Notes: generated from the sequence alone by a model not told the origin. A stretch of DNA of 64,000 nt from Lachnospiraceae bacterium (GCA_902362715.1 CABIXN010000008.1:61466-125465), one strand, 5' to 3'; positions 49,425 through 58,648 are shown, counted from the stretch's first letter. Program-made: numbers and translations.

Positions 49425-50048
49425 ATGAAAGAAGAGGATATCTACATGCTGTTAAAAAAGGCGGAAGTAAAAAAAGAAGAAGTGAATCCGTATGACTGGC
49501 CGGAGAGTTATTATATGGAAGTGGATGCCGGACGGCGGCTGGCGCTTTTGAAAGAACATAAAAAGAGCAGAGAAACGGAAGAGATCGACAGCCTGCGCAT
49601 GGAGCTGTGGGAGATGCGGTATCAGCCATTAAAAAAGGAAAATGAATTTAAGGATACCTTTATGGGGGGGCTGATTCATCTGCTGATGCTGACAATTGAC
49701 GCCGCAAGGCCTTTCAGTAAAAAAAGAGCATGCAAAGAAGCGCAAAAGATCCTGCAGCAGCTGGGACTTGATTTCAAGGAACATTTTACCCGGGAGCTGT
49801 TAGAGACAGAAATAAAACATTTGTTTCTTGTGTATGCGGCTACCTGCCTGGAAGACAAACAGTACGGATCTTTGCTGTTTGGGTTTGGGAGAATTAAAAA
49901 AGATAAAGTAGAAAAAAAGATTGCAGAGGATATCCGAAAAATAGGGTTCGACCTTCCAAAACTTCTGGATATGCAGACCGAGTTTTCCATTGTGGCTGCT
50001 GGAGGGCGGGCTGCACTCCGGCATATGGGGATGGAAAATGACTGGTAA
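49425..50048 (+). CDS. Conserved soluble protein of unknown function
   Basis: A 207-residue hydrophilic protein, helix-rich with many charged residues: 'MKEEDIYMLLKKAEVKKEEVNPYDWPESYYMEVDAGRRLALL', then basic stretches 'FSKKRACKEAQKILQQLGLDFKEHF' and the C-terminal 'GFGRIKKDKVEKKIAEDIRKIGFDLPKLL'. No enzymatic motif, signal peptide or membrane segment is seen. It resembles DUF6553-type proteins of Clostridia, recalled from family patterns only. The start is uncertain: ATG 49425 has only ACGGGG ahead, and ATG 49446 is an alternative. Confidence 0.68.
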   Translation: MKEEDIYMLLKKAEVKKEEVNPYDWPESYYMEVDAGRRLALLKEHKKSRETEEIDSLRMELWEMRYQPLKKENEFKDTFMGGLIHLLMLTIDAARPFSKKRACKEAQKILQQLGLDFKEHFTRELLETEIKHLFLVYAATCLEDKQYGSLLFGFGRIKKDKVEKKIAEDIRKIGFDLPKLLDMQTEFSIVAAGGRAALRHMGMENDW

Positions 50049-50147
50049 TGGCCGGCTTTTGGGCTTTTTTTGAAAAAACTGTTGTGTTATCAGTATTTTC
50101 TTATTATAATCAGCGTTAGCGTAAAGATTTTAAGAGGTGGACAGCAT

Positions 50148-51467
50148 ATGAAGAAAGTAGTTAAATTTGGAGGAAGTTCTCTGGCCAGTGCAAAACAATT
50201 TGAGAAGGTGGGAGAGATTATCCGGTCGGATAAAGACAGAAAATACGTGGTGCCTTCTGCACCGGGAAAACGGTTTGACGGCGACATTAAAGTTACGGAT
50301 ATGCTTTATGACTGTTACCATACTGCTTCAGAAGGAAAGGCATTTGATGATAAGCTTGCGGCCATTCAGGAAAGATATCTTGAAATTATCAGTGGGCTGG
50401 GGCTGGACTTTTCTTTAGCGGAAGATTTTAAAGTTATCAGGAAAAATTTTGAAGATGGAGCCGGTGATGAATACGCCGCATCCAGAGGAGAGTTTTTAAA
50501 CGGAAAGGTTATGGCTGCATATCTTGGATTTGAATTTATTGATGCGGCAGAAGTTATCCTGTTTGATGAGGACGGTAATTTTAATGCAGATGAAACAGAT
50601 AAACGAATGTCAGCGCGTTTAAAGACCTGTGAGAACGCAGTGATCCCTGGTTTTTATGGTGCAAAGGCAGACGGAACCGTAAAAACCTTTTCAAGAGGCG
50701 GCTCTGATATTACGGGTTCTATTGTGGCAAGAGCATTGAGAGCGGATCTTTATGAGAACTGGACCGATGTATCTGGATTTCTGGTAACTGATCCAAGAAT
50801 TGTAAAAAATCCGGAAGTAGTGGATATTATTACATACCGGGAGCTTCGGGAGCTTTCTTATATGGGAGCCTCAGTACTCCATGAGGATGCTATTTTCCCG
50901 GTTCGAAAAGCAGGCATTCCTATTAATATAAGAAACACGAATCATCCGGAAGATAAGGGAACTTTGATTGTTTCTACAACCAGCCAGAGGTCTAAATTTA
51001 CTATTACCGGTATTGCCGGAAAGAAAGGCTTTGTGGCGGTAACGGTAGACAAAGATATGATGAATACTCAGATTGGTTTCTGCCGGAAAGTGCTTCAGGT
51101 ATTTGAGGAAAATGATATTTCTATTGAACATATGCCTTCTGGTATTGATACCATGTGTGTATTTGTCCATCAGGATGAGTTTCAGGAGCATGAGCAGATG
51201 GTGCTTTCCGGCATTCAGCGGTCTGTAGAGCCGGATGTGGTAGATGTAGAAGCAGATTTAGCCCTTCTTGCAGTCGTGGGACGTGATATGAAAGAGGCCA
51301 GAGGTACAGCCGGAAGAATTTTCTCAGCACTGGCCCATGCAAATATAAACTGTAAGATGATTGACCAGGGCTCCAGCGAATTAAATATTATTATCGGTGT
51401 AAAAAACGCAGATTTTGAGGCTGCCATTCAGGCAATCTACGATATTTTTATTACGACTCAGTTATAA
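50148..51467 (+). CDS. Aspartate kinase
   Basis: A 439-residue monofunctional aspartokinase, first step to lysine, threonine and methionine. 'VVKFGGSSLASAKQFEKV' is the ATP/aspartate signature, 'FSRGGSDITGSIVARALRADLYENWTDVSGFL' the second, 'SYMGASVLHEDAIFPVRKAGIPINIRNTNHPE' the third; two ACT domains (about 305-439) give feedback control. The frame from 50070 is extended upstream, but ATG 50148 has AAGAGGTGGACAGC ahead. Not linked to other lysine genes. The aspartate pathway branch cannot be told. Confidence 0.93.
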   Translation: MKKVVKFGGSSLASAKQFEKVGEIIRSDKDRKYVVPSAPGKRFDGDIKVTDMLYDCYHTASEGKAFDDKLAAIQERYLEIISGLGLDFSLAEDFKVIRKNFEDGAGDEYAASRGEFLNGKVMAAYLGFEFIDAAEVILFDEDGNFNADETDKRMSARLKTCENAVIPGFYGAKADGTVKTFSRGGSDITGSIVARALRADLYENWTDVSGFLVTDPRIVKNPEVVDIITYRELRELSYMGASVLHEDAIFPVRKAGIPINIRNTNHPEDKGTLIVSTTSQRSKFTITGIAGKKGFVAVTVDKDMMNTQIGFCRKVLQVFEENDISIEHMPSGIDTMCVFVHQDEFQEHEQMVLSGIQRSVEPDVVDVEADLALLAVVGRDMKEARGTAGRIFSALAHANINCKMIDQGSSELNIIIGVKNADFEAAIQAIYDIFITTQL

Positions 51468-51486
51468 GATGCGAAAGAGAAAAGAG

Positions 51487-51520
51487 CAAGCTCTAAAACC
51501 TCAGGTTTTAGAGCTTGTAT
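51487..51520 (+). terminator. Terminator after aspartate kinase
   Basis: CAAGCTCTAAAACC (51487-51500) pairs perfectly with GGTTTTAGAGCTTG (51504-51517), loop TCA, then a short T-rich run. Confidence 0.82.
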
Positions 51521-51589
51521 TTCCATATCAGAAATTTTTAAGTGCTGTCCGGGATGTCAGAGGAATCTGGATGAAAGCAGGTAAGGGAA

Positions 51590-52348
51590 ATGAAAGAAGA
51601 AACAGAATTAATCAAACAAAAGCTTAAAGATCTTGCCCGGCGCTGTTATCAGAAAAATACTTATATGTTTTCTGATTTTCTTACATTAAATCAGCAGGCG
51701 GTTTTTCATTCTTTGAAAAAGGAAATTTCCTATGTGGACTTCAGTTTGTGGGGAGGTGTGCCGGGGTGTGAAAGACAGATGGTACGATTTGGTTCTTTAG
51801 AGCAGCTGGGTTTTTTGGAAGATTTTCCTATCAGCTGTATCACAGTAAAGCCTCTTCAGAGAAAGTTTTCGGAGGATTTAACCCACAGAGACTTTTTGGG
51901 GGCATTGATGAATCTTGGAATAGACAGATGTGTCATAGGAGATATTATTTTGAGAGAAGGCGTTGGATATATGATCTGTCAGGATAAAATAGCAGATTAT
52001 ATTGCGGACAGTTTAGACCGGGTCCGTCATACCAGCGTAACCTGCAGTGTGGAAAAGGAAATGCCTTCCCAGGCAGAGCCGCAGCTGAAAGAGGAGATTC
52101 TTGTAGTAAGCGCACCAAGATGCGACAGTATCGTGGCAAAAGCTTACCAGATGTCCAGGAATCAGAGTCTTTTGCTGTTTCAGAGCAGGAAGATTTTTGT
52201 AAATGGACAGCAATATGAAAATAACAGCGGGATGCTTAATGTAAAAGATGTAGTGTCAGTCAGAGGGCATGGAAAATTTATTTACAGCGGGATTCTGCAG
52301 GAAACAAAAAAGGGACGTTTCCGTGTCAAGATTGAAAAGTATGTATAA
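51590..52348 (+). CDS. YlmH-family S4-domain RNA-binding protein
   Basis: A 252-residue protein. The N-terminal two-thirds ('FSDFLTLNQQAVFHSLKK', 'VSFWGGVPGCERQMVRF'-like, 'LTHRDFLGALMNLGIDRCVIGDIIL') is the YlmH core, the C-terminal 75 residues an S4 RNA-binding domain ('CDSIVAKAYQMSRNQSLLLFQSRKIFVNGQQYENNSGMLNVKDVVSVRGHGKFIY'). YlmH in B. subtilis has been linked to rescue of stalled ribosomes and to division; usually it sits in the ylm cluster near divIVA, which is not present here. Start ATG 51590 follows GCAGGTAAGGGAA. Confidence 0.9.
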   Translation: MKEETELIKQKLKDLARRCYQKNTYMFSDFLTLNQQAVFHSLKKEISYVDFSLWGGVPGCERQMVRFGSLEQLGFLEDFPISCITVKPLQRKFSEDLTHRDFLGALMNLGIDRCVIGDIILREGVGYMICQDKIADYIADSLDRVRHTSVTCSVEKEMPSQAEPQLKEEILVVSAPRCDSIVAKAYQMSRNQSLLLFQSRKIFVNGQQYENNSGMLNVKDVVSVRGHGKFIYSGILQETKKGRFRVKIEKYV

Positions 52349-52363
52349 AAAGTGGTGAAGTGT

Positions 52364-53683
52364 ATGGCTTTAAAAAGCAGAGAAAAGAAAACGAAACGGA
52401 GAAAACCGGAAAAGCGCAGGGAAATCAAATGGGATAAGCTTGACAATACAGCGCATCTCTTTCCTGTGATTGCCGGAGAAGGAATGAGCAACGTATATCG
52501 TGTCTGTGCAGTTCTTAAAGAGGAGATAAAGCCAGAGCTTCTTCAGAAGGCCCTGGATTTGGTGCTCCCACAGTTTTCTGTTTTTAATTCCAGACTCCGG
52601 CAGGGAATGTTCTGGTATTATTTTGAAGAAAATGGCAAAAAAGCTCCCAGGGTTGTAGAGGAGAATACCTATCCCTGTCAGTACATAGACTCCGGAAAAA
52701 ACAGAAGCTATATGTTTCGGGTTACGTATTATAAAATGCGGATTAATCTGGAAGTATTTCATGTGCTCACAGATGGCATGGGAGCTTTTAATTTCTTAAA
52801 GGAATTGACCTATCAGTATCTAAGGCTGTCTCATCAGGAACTGGGCAGACAGATGGGAGACGAACTGAGTGTTGAGACATCCCTGAATACGGCGGACAGT
52901 TTTCTTGAGAATTACCGGAAAAGTACATCTAAAAATTATCATTCCCAGCGGGCATATCTTTTAAAAGGACCTGTTTTTGAGCAGGGAAAGATGGGACTGC
53001 TTCATGGTTTTATGCCTGTCTCGCAGCTGAAAGAAAAGGCCGGACAATATCATGCAAGCATAAATGAATATCTGATTGCAGTACTGCTTTTTAGCATCTA
53101 CAAAGAAAATCTTCATGGTATGCCAGGAAAGGAACCGGTGACAACCTGTGTTCCGGTAAACTTAAGACCGTATTTTAATTCGGAAACAACAAAGAACTTT
53201 TTTGCGGTAATAACAGCGGTATTTCGTCCGGAACGGGAAGATCAGACATTTCAGGAAGTAATAACCAGTGTACAGGAAAGTTTGAAGGACCAGCTGACCA
53301 GAGAGCACTTAGAAGAAGTGATTTCTTATAATGTGTCCAATGAGAAGAATCTGATGCTTCGGGCAGTTCCACTGTTTCTAAAAAAGCCGGCTATGCGCTA
53401 TGTTTATGATATGGCGGCCAGAGCCAATACCACAACAGTGACGAATCTTGGAAATATTAAAGTACTGCCGGAGTATGAGCCTTTCATTGAGCAGTTTTAT
53501 GCCTTTTTATCCCGGTCTAAGGGACAGAATCTAAAGGGATGTATCTGCTCATATCAAGATACGCTGGTATTTACTTTTTCTTCTGTGTTAAAGGACAGTT
53601 CCCTGCAGAAATATTTTTTCAGGTATCTGGCTTCGGAAGGAATTGCTGTGCGGATTGAAAGCAATGGTGTATATTATGAATAG
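52364..53683 (+). CDS. Condensation/alcohol-acetyltransferase-like protein
   Basis: A 439-residue protein of the chloramphenicol-acetyltransferase-like fold. The catalytic motif HxxxDG is visible as 'EVFHVLTDGMG' (H133, D137, G138), and 'TTCVPVNLRPYFNSETTKNFFAVITAVF' and 'TTTVTNLGNIKVLPEYEPFIEQFYAFLSR' resemble the DFGW-side strands of acyltransferases. Such enzymes join an acyl-CoA or carrier-bound group to an alcohol or amine. The N-terminus is strongly basic (KKTKRRKPEKRRE). It shares an operon with a zinc-ribbon membrane protein and a hydrolase. ATG 52364 follows GTGGTGAAG. Confidence 0.8.
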   Translation: MALKSREKKTKRRKPEKRREIKWDKLDNTAHLFPVIAGEGMSNVYRVCAVLKEEIKPELLQKALDLVLPQFSVFNSRLRQGMFWYYFEENGKKAPRVVEENTYPCQYIDSGKNRSYMFRVTYYKMRINLEVFHVLTDGMGAFNFLKELTYQYLRLSHQELGRQMGDELSVETSLNTADSFLENYRKSTSKNYHSQRAYLLKGPVFEQGKMGLLHGFMPVSQLKEKAGQYHASINEYLIAVLLFSIYKENLHGMPGKEPVTTCVPVNLRPYFNSETTKNFFAVITAVFRPEREDQTFQEVITSVQESLKDQLTREHLEEVISYNVSNEKNLMLRAVPLFLKKPAMRYVYDMAARANTTTVTNLGNIKVLPEYEPFIEQFYAFLSRSKGQNLKGCICSYQDTLVFTFSSVLKDSSLQKYFFRYLASEGIAVRIESNGVYYE

Positions 53684-54344
53684 ATGTTTAAAATGCAATG
53701 TGGAAATTGGAGATGATACCGGTATCTGCCCACTGTGCCGATGTGTGCTGCTGAGGGATAAAGATCTTAAAACCCAGATGAAGTATCCGGCAGTTGGACA
53801 GAAAAAAGAGCGGATGAAATATGCCGTCCGGGTCTATGTATTTGCGGCAATACTGGGATTTGTGGTATTGTGTATTATAAATTATATGTCCGGGGCGGCG
53901 GTAAGGTGGGACCTTCTTACCGGTGGAGTGCTGGTCTATGGTTATCTGACGCTTCAGCTTTCGTTTTTGAATCAGAATGGTTACCGTTTTACTATGTTCT
54001 GGCAGACGCTGGGAGCCATGGCGCTGGTGATATTTATAGATGGGATTTTAGGATTTCAGGGCTGGTCCCTGAACTATGTACTGCCGGCGGGATTGGTTTT
54101 ACTGGATATTGCGGTGGGAGTTTTAATGGCGGTAAACAGCAGGAACTGGCAGAGCTATATTCCGGTAGAGATCGTGATGATTGTGCTGAGTCTGATACCG
54201 CTGTTTCTCCATCACATCCATGTGACAGATCAGTGGTATCCAGCCATCGGATGTTTTGGAATCTCAATCTTTCTTTTCCTTGGGACTGTAATTTTAGGCG
54301 GAAAGCGCGCAGTAACAGAATTAAAACGGCGTTTTCATGTATAA
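53676..54344 (+). CDS. Zinc-ribbon membrane protein (DUF6320-like)
   Basis: A 222-residue protein with an N-terminal zinc ribbon 'MNRCLKCNVEIGDDTGICPLC' (C4, C7, C18, C21) and six hydrophobic segments between about residue 45 and 210 ('VYVFAAILGFVVLCIINYM', 'LLTGGVLVYGYLTLQLSF', 'FWQTLGAMALVIFIDGIL', 'YVLPAGLVLLDIAVGVLMAV', 'YIPVEIVMIVLSLIPLFLH', 'IGCFGISIFLFLGTVIL'). Function unknown. The ATG overlaps the preceding stop by 8 bases (ATGAATAG), so translation is coupled to the acyltransferase-like gene; the hydrolase starts 20 bases later. Confidence 0.78.
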   Translation: MNRCLKCNVEIGDDTGICPLCRCVLLRDKDLKTQMKYPAVGQKKERMKYAVRVYVFAAILGFVVLCIINYMSGAAVRWDLLTGGVLVYGYLTLQLSFLNQNGYRFTMFWQTLGAMALVIFIDGILGFQGWSLNYVLPAGLVLLDIAVGVLMAVNSRNWQSYIPVEIVMIVLSLIPLFLHHIHVTDQWYPAIGCFGISIFLFLGTVILGGKRAVTELKRRFHV

Positions 54345-54363
54345 CATATGAGGATGGATAAAA

Positions 54364-55323
54364 GTGGCAGAGAGTGAAGTAAGCATCAGAGGGAGAGTAA
54401 TGCGTGAACTGATTGCGCATGTAACTTCTGATAATTTAATCGGCAGAAAAATAAAAAGCGGAGAGCTTAGAAAGAAACTGGTGGAACCTGCATGGAAATG
54501 CCCGGAGCACTATGTTTTAAAAGATATTGAGCTGAAAAACTGCAGAGCGGAACTGCTAGAAGCTGAGAATCCTAATAATACGCAGATTGTGCTTCAGCTT
54601 CACGGCGGCGGCTATATCGGAGCTATGCGCAATGCGTACCGCAGTTTTGCGGGGCTGTACAGTGAGCTTGGAAAGGGCATACCGGTGTTTACTGTAGATT
54701 ACAGAGTGGCGCCGGAACATCCGTATCCTGCGGCCCTGGAAGATGCCATTACTGCATACAACTGGATTTTACAGCAGGGATGGCAGGAGCATGAAATTGT
54801 GGTTGCCGGAGATTCTGCCGGCGGAGGGCTGGCCATGGCGCTGTGCATGTATCTGAAAAAACAGAGCCGGAAGCTTCCGGCCGGTATTATTGCCATGTCC
54901 CCCTGGACAGATCTTACAGCTTCCGGAGAATCTTATGTGGAAAACTATACAAAAGATCCGCTGTTTGGAAACACCAGGGACAGCCTGATTTATAATAAAG
55001 ATTATGTACAGGATAATGATCTGGCGAATCCTTTTATTTCTCCGTTATTTGGAGATTTCAGAGGATTTCCGCCTATGCTGATTCAGGTGGGAAGCTATGA
55101 GATGCTTTTGAGCGATTCTGTTTCAGCGGCCAGGAAAGCAAAAGAAGCAGGTGTGAAAGTCCGTCTGAGTATTTATGATGAGATGTTTCATGTATTTCAG
55201 ATGGCCCTGCTGCTGCTTCCAGAGTCTAAGAGAGCCTGGGCCGAAGCAGGAAAATTTCTGGAGATCATTAGAAATGGACGGGGTACAGGGCAGAAGATGC
55301 ATGATACCGAAACCAGAATTTGA
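54364..55323 (+). CDS. Alpha/beta hydrolase, HSL type, in the acyltransferase-like operon
   Basis: A 319-residue esterase/lipase-like enzyme. The oxyanion motif HGGGY (80-84) and nucleophile elbow GDSAGG (S151), then 'LLSDSVSAARKAKEAGVKVRLSIYDEMFHVFQMAL' with the catalytic Asp and His regions, are present. It starts with GTG 54364, 20 bases after the membrane protein. Together with that protein and the acyltransferase-like protein it may make, remodel or remove an acyl group on a lipid; the substrate is unknown. The terminator at 55360 ends the operon. Confidence 0.87.
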   Translation: MAESEVSIRGRVMRELIAHVTSDNLIGRKIKSGELRKKLVEPAWKCPEHYVLKDIELKNCRAELLEAENPNNTQIVLQLHGGGYIGAMRNAYRSFAGLYSELGKGIPVFTVDYRVAPEHPYPAALEDAITAYNWILQQGWQEHEIVVAGDSAGGGLAMALCMYLKKQSRKLPAGIIAMSPWTDLTASGESYVENYTKDPLFGNTRDSLIYNKDYVQDNDLANPFISPLFGDFRGFPPMLIQVGSYEMLLSDSVSAARKAKEAGVKVRLSIYDEMFHVFQMALLLLPESKRAWAEAGKFLEIIRNGRGTGQKMHDTETRI

Positions 55324-55359
55324 TGGTACGGCTGTAAAAATATAAAATCAATAAAAAAT

Positions 55360-55417
55360 ATCCCTGCAGAAGGTATTTTCTATATGAGAATACCATAGCT
55401 GCAGGGATGTTTTTTTG
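55360..55417. terminator. Bidirectional terminator between the hydrolase and DUF368 genes
   Basis: ATCCCTGCAG (55360-55369) pairs with CTGCAGGGAT (55399-55408), with inner stem GGTATT/AATACC, and a run of T on both sides of the palindrome (T7 after it on the + strand). Confidence 0.85.
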
Positions 55418-55453
55418 TCACTTATCCGATGATGACAGGTCGGCCCTGAAAAA

Positions 55454-56341
55454 TCAGGAACGTTCTTTTTTGATTTTTACTAGTTCGAAAACAAGCAGGA
55501 TTACAATACCAAAAATAAATCCCGGAATATGGAAGGTGGATATGGTCATAGCATCCTGAGGAATATCAAGGGTTTCTGGTCCCTTCACAATTGCATAAAG
55601 TGATCCGATCATTAATCCAATGATAAAATAAATTGTCTGGGGACGGAATCGTTTCAGACAAAATTTTACCAGACGGATAATAGCCAGAATACCAGTGATA
55701 ATTCCAAGGGCAAGACAAATCAAAATCTTTATGTTTGAGAAATCGCCGCTCAGTACATCTTTGATTGCGCCTGTGACAGGCATGTATAGTCCAAAAATAA
55801 GAAGCATGGTGGAACCGGAAATACCTGGAAGCACCATAGCTGAAATGGCAAGCATTCCCACTAGGAAAATATAAATACCGTTTCCAAAAGTTAAGCTGGA
55901 AAGATTTAAATGCAGTCCTTCACCGCCGGAAGCCGGGTTGCCCATTGCGATAAGCACAACGGCAGCGATTCCAAGAATCAGGAAAATAATATGTTTGTAA
56001 TGGCCTGCCACGGAATCTTTTTCCTCCCGGATGACAATAGGAATTGCACAGACAGTCAGGCCTAAGAATACAGAGCTGACTACATAAATGTGTGACGCAA
56101 AAAGCGTCGTTAAAATAGAAATGGAAAGGCAAAGCCCGATAACCCAGCCAATTCCAAGTTTCACTAAAAAGACAATTGCCTTTTTCTTCTCTTCTTTGTT
56201 TCCAAGAAATAATCCATCCAGCGAATTAATAAACTCATCGTAAAATCCCATCAGAAAAGCGATGGTTCCGCCGGAGACGCCAGGTACGCTGTCTGCAACT
56301 GCCATGCAGAACCCCCTGACTGCGTTCAAAATAAAGCCCAT
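55454..56341 (-). CDS. DUF368 membrane protein (PopT-type, undecaprenyl-phosphate translocase)
   Basis: A 295-residue polytopic protein with about nine or ten hydrophobic segments. 'FCMAVADSVPGVSGGTIAFLMGFYDEFINS' is the DUF368 signature, and 'AISAMVLPGISGSTMLLIFGLYMPV' the internally repeated half. Recent work on this family identifies PopT as a transporter recycling undecaprenyl phosphate across the membrane for cell-wall synthesis; activity here is by analogy. On the minus strand GGAGGTAAAC precedes ATG 56341; an upstream ATG at 56353 is less likely. Confidence 0.9.
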   Translation of the reverse strand: MGFILNAVRGFCMAVADSVPGVSGGTIAFLMGFYDEFINSLDGLFLGNKEEKKKAIVFLVKLGIGWVIGLCLSISILTTLFASHIYVVSSVFLGLTVCAIPIVIREEKDSVAGHYKHIIFLILGIAAVVLIAMGNPASGGEGLHLNLSSLTFGNGIYIFLVGMLAISAMVLPGISGSTMLLIFGLYMPVTGAIKDVLSGDFSNIKILICLALGIITGILAIIRLVKFCLKRFRPQTIYFIIGLMIGSLYAIVKGPETLDIPQDAMTISTFHIPGFIFGIVILLVFELVKIKKERS

Positions 56342-56649
56342 GTTTACCTCCATGATTATAATACTGAAAGAATTTTGATGTGCGGCATATGCCGGTTGTT
56401 GCACAGCCAAATTCTGGAGCCTATTATATCATGGTTTTTTCATTCTGCACGATAATTTTTTGGATTTTAGAAAATATTAAAAAAGATTTTGAATTTCTGC
56501 TATCTGCCTCCAAGAAAAAATGTCGAGAAAACAAATAAAGTCCTGTTTATGGGACTTTGGTTTTGAGAGAATACATGCAGATACAAAACAAAAAAGCATT
56601 TCAATTTGCAGGTAGCGTGTTTTAAACAGATTGAGAAAGGGGTTTTAAA

Positions 56650-56904
56650 ATGAATAAAGTAATAAAAATGCGGGACTGGAAAAAACGGAAGAATAAAACA
56701 AAAAAAGATAAATCACAGGAATATCTGGATGTTATGACTCTTCTGGTATACACGGTAATTGCCATGGCGGCGGCTGTCTGCATCCTTGCATTGACAGCTC
56801 TCATTACTCAGACAGATGTAACATCATGGAATAATACAATTCTTGTCAGCGTATTTTTTATATTGACGGGAATCATCAGCGGAGTATTTTTGCTGCAAAA
56901 ATAA
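56650..56904 (+). CDS. Small two-helix membrane protein of unknown function
   Basis: An 84-residue protein: a basic N-terminus ('KMRDWKKRKNKTKKDKSQ'), then helix 1 ('VMTLLVYTVIAMAAAVCILALTALI') and helix 2 ('TILVSVFFILTGIISGVFLLQK'). The positive-inside rule puts both ends in the cytoplasm. GAGAAAGGGGTTTTAAA precedes ATG 56650. No partner is recognised; it lies upstream of the SH3 membrane protein and a promoter separates them. Confidence 0.7.
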   Translation: MNKVIKMRDWKKRKNKTKKDKSQEYLDVMTLLVYTVIAMAAAVCILALTALITQTDVTSWNNTILVSVFFILTGIISGVFLLQK

Positions 56905-56939
56905 AGCGGCTGAAAACAGGTTCCATTTATAGACAATAG

Positions 56940-56969
56940 TTGACAATTTCTGAGAAGCCCTACTATAAT
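56940..56969 (+). promoter_or_regulatory. Promoter for the SH3 membrane protein
   Basis: TTGACA (56940-56945) and perfect TATAAT (56964-56969), spacer 18. Confidence 0.75.
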
Positions 56970-57046
56970 GAAAATAAAGCAAATTGTATTTTTAATGATT
57001 TGCGGATACCAGATCTTGTGGAAGTCAGATAATTCAGGAGGATTTT

Positions 57047-58591
57047 ATGAGAAAGTGGAACCGTTTCGGAAAACGGATAATAACATATACAACAGCAGCT
57101 GTACTGGTATTTTCAGGTCTGATGGTCCAAAGCGGCATAACAAGTCATGCGGCTACGTATATACAGTATGACTGCAAAGTGAGAGATGCCGCAGGTGGAG
57201 AAGAAGTGGTTGACGGCCTAAAGGCCGGTGCCCAGGTAAAAGTTCTTTCTTCCGGGACCAGTGCGGATGGCAGTACATGGAATCAGGTAGAATACACTTC
57301 AAATGGGACTACCAAGAGAGGATGGGTCCGGGCGGATCTGATGAGCGGCAATGCACCTGCAGATCAGGAAACAGATAATAATTCGGATACAACAAAAACG
57401 GATAATCAGACAAAACAAGAACCCCAGGAAAATAATAATGATAATAAGTCCGATGGACAGGATACAACAAAAAGTACTGCAGAGGATGAGCAAAAAGACA
57501 AAGAACCGGAAAGTAAAGAACCTGAGAAAGGCTCTGACGGAGCCGATACTTCTGCTGATGTATCAGCTATTTCCGGAGACGGATATCTTCCGGACGGAGA
57601 GGATTCTTTCTTCGTAAGAGGAGAGTCCATGAAGATTTCCGGTCAGTTTAACAAAGAGGATATTCCGCAGGGGTTTTCGGAGACAAAGATTACATATAAC
57701 GGAAAAGAAATTAATGTTTTAAAGGCAGATAAAGGGGAATTATTCCTGTTTTATCTTAAGGGAGAGGAAGGCGGAGATTTTTATGTATATGATACGGAAA
57801 AGAACTGTGTCGTATCTTTTATAAAATTAACCGCAGGAGATGCTTCTGTTATTTTGACACTGCCGCCATTGGAAGAAAAAGTTGCCTCTTCCTACGAAAA
57901 AACAATTTTTGCAGTCAATGAGACGGATGGGATTACGGGATATCTCTATAATCAAAACGAATCCACAATGCGCCTGGATGCCGTGGCTGGTGAGTATTAT
58001 TATATATATGGTATGTCGGCGGATGGCACGTATCAGTGGTTTTTATATGACAATGTAGAAAAGACATTCGTCCGGTCAGCCACAGATCTTAGTGTTGATC
58101 TGAATGCGGACAGTGAGAAACAGCAAAAAGAGACCCAGTCCTGGCAGAGTATTGGCCGTATCATTATCATTGGTGCCGGAATTGTATTTCTGATTCTGCT
58201 CCTTATTATTATTTCTCTTGGAATAAGGTGCAGACGATTGAAAAAACATATTCCGGAAGAGGAATTGGAAGAAGAGGAAGAAGAACCTCAGGAGGAGCCG
58301 GTATCAAGAGCTGAGCGCAGGCGTGAAAGACGCAGATACCGTCATTTTATGGAAGATGATGAGGAGGCAGAAGCTGAGGATATAGAAGCAGAACCGGAGT
58401 CTGCTGAGCCAGAAGGAGAGCATGGAGAGGAAGTTCTGGTAGTAGACGGAGAGGAATACGGACTGATGGGAGATGCGGTGCAGGATTCAGAAGCTGAAGT
58501 TTCGGAACCGGAAAGGGCTTCTGCAAATAAGAAGAAAAAAGAAGAAACTCAGGATAACTGGGATGACGATTTGGAATTTCTGGATTTGTAG
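57047..58591 (+). CDS. Exported SH3-domain membrane protein with long acidic tail
   Basis: A 514-residue protein. A signal peptide (about 1-34, cut near SHA) leads to an SH3b-type domain (about 38-100, 'VKVLSSGTSADGSTWNQVEYTSNGTTKRGWVRADLM'), a low-complexity N/D/K/E/T linker (about 105-180), a folded part with beta-strand-like segments, a membrane helix near 365-390 ('IIIIGAGIVFLILLLIIISLGI') and a C-terminal cytoplasmic tail rich in E, D and R ending 'WDDDLEFLDL'. SH3b domains bind cell-wall peptides. Orientation puts the SH3 part outside. The partner is unknown. ATG 57047 follows CAGGAGG. Confidence 0.82.
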   Translation: MRKWNRFGKRIITYTTAAVLVFSGLMVQSGITSHAATYIQYDCKVRDAAGGEEVVDGLKAGAQVKVLSSGTSADGSTWNQVEYTSNGTTKRGWVRADLMSGNAPADQETDNNSDTTKTDNQTKQEPQENNNDNKSDGQDTTKSTAEDEQKDKEPESKEPEKGSDGADTSADVSAISGDGYLPDGEDSFFVRGESMKISGQFNKEDIPQGFSETKITYNGKEINVLKADKGELFLFYLKGEEGGDFYVYDTEKNCVVSFIKLTAGDASVILTLPPLEEKVASSYEKTIFAVNETDGITGYLYNQNESTMRLDAVAGEYYYIYGMSADGTYQWFLYDNVEKTFVRSATDLSVDLNADSEKQQKETQSWQSIGRIIIIGAGIVFLILLLIIISLGIRCRRLKKHIPEEELEEEEEEPQEEPVSRAERRRERRRYRHFMEDDEEAEAEDIEAEPESAEPEGEHGEEVLVVDGEEYGLMGDAVQDSEAEVSEPERASANKKKKEETQDNWDDDLEFLDL

Positions 58592-58648
58592 TAAAGGTAT
58601 TTTACATTTACATTCTGTATAGAGAGAACCAATAAAGCAAATGATAAG

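Noticed and set aside
51415..51627. 70-residue open frame between aspartate kinase and ylmH
   Set aside because: It overlaps the aspartate kinase end, crosses a clear terminator and enters the ylmH start; no family.
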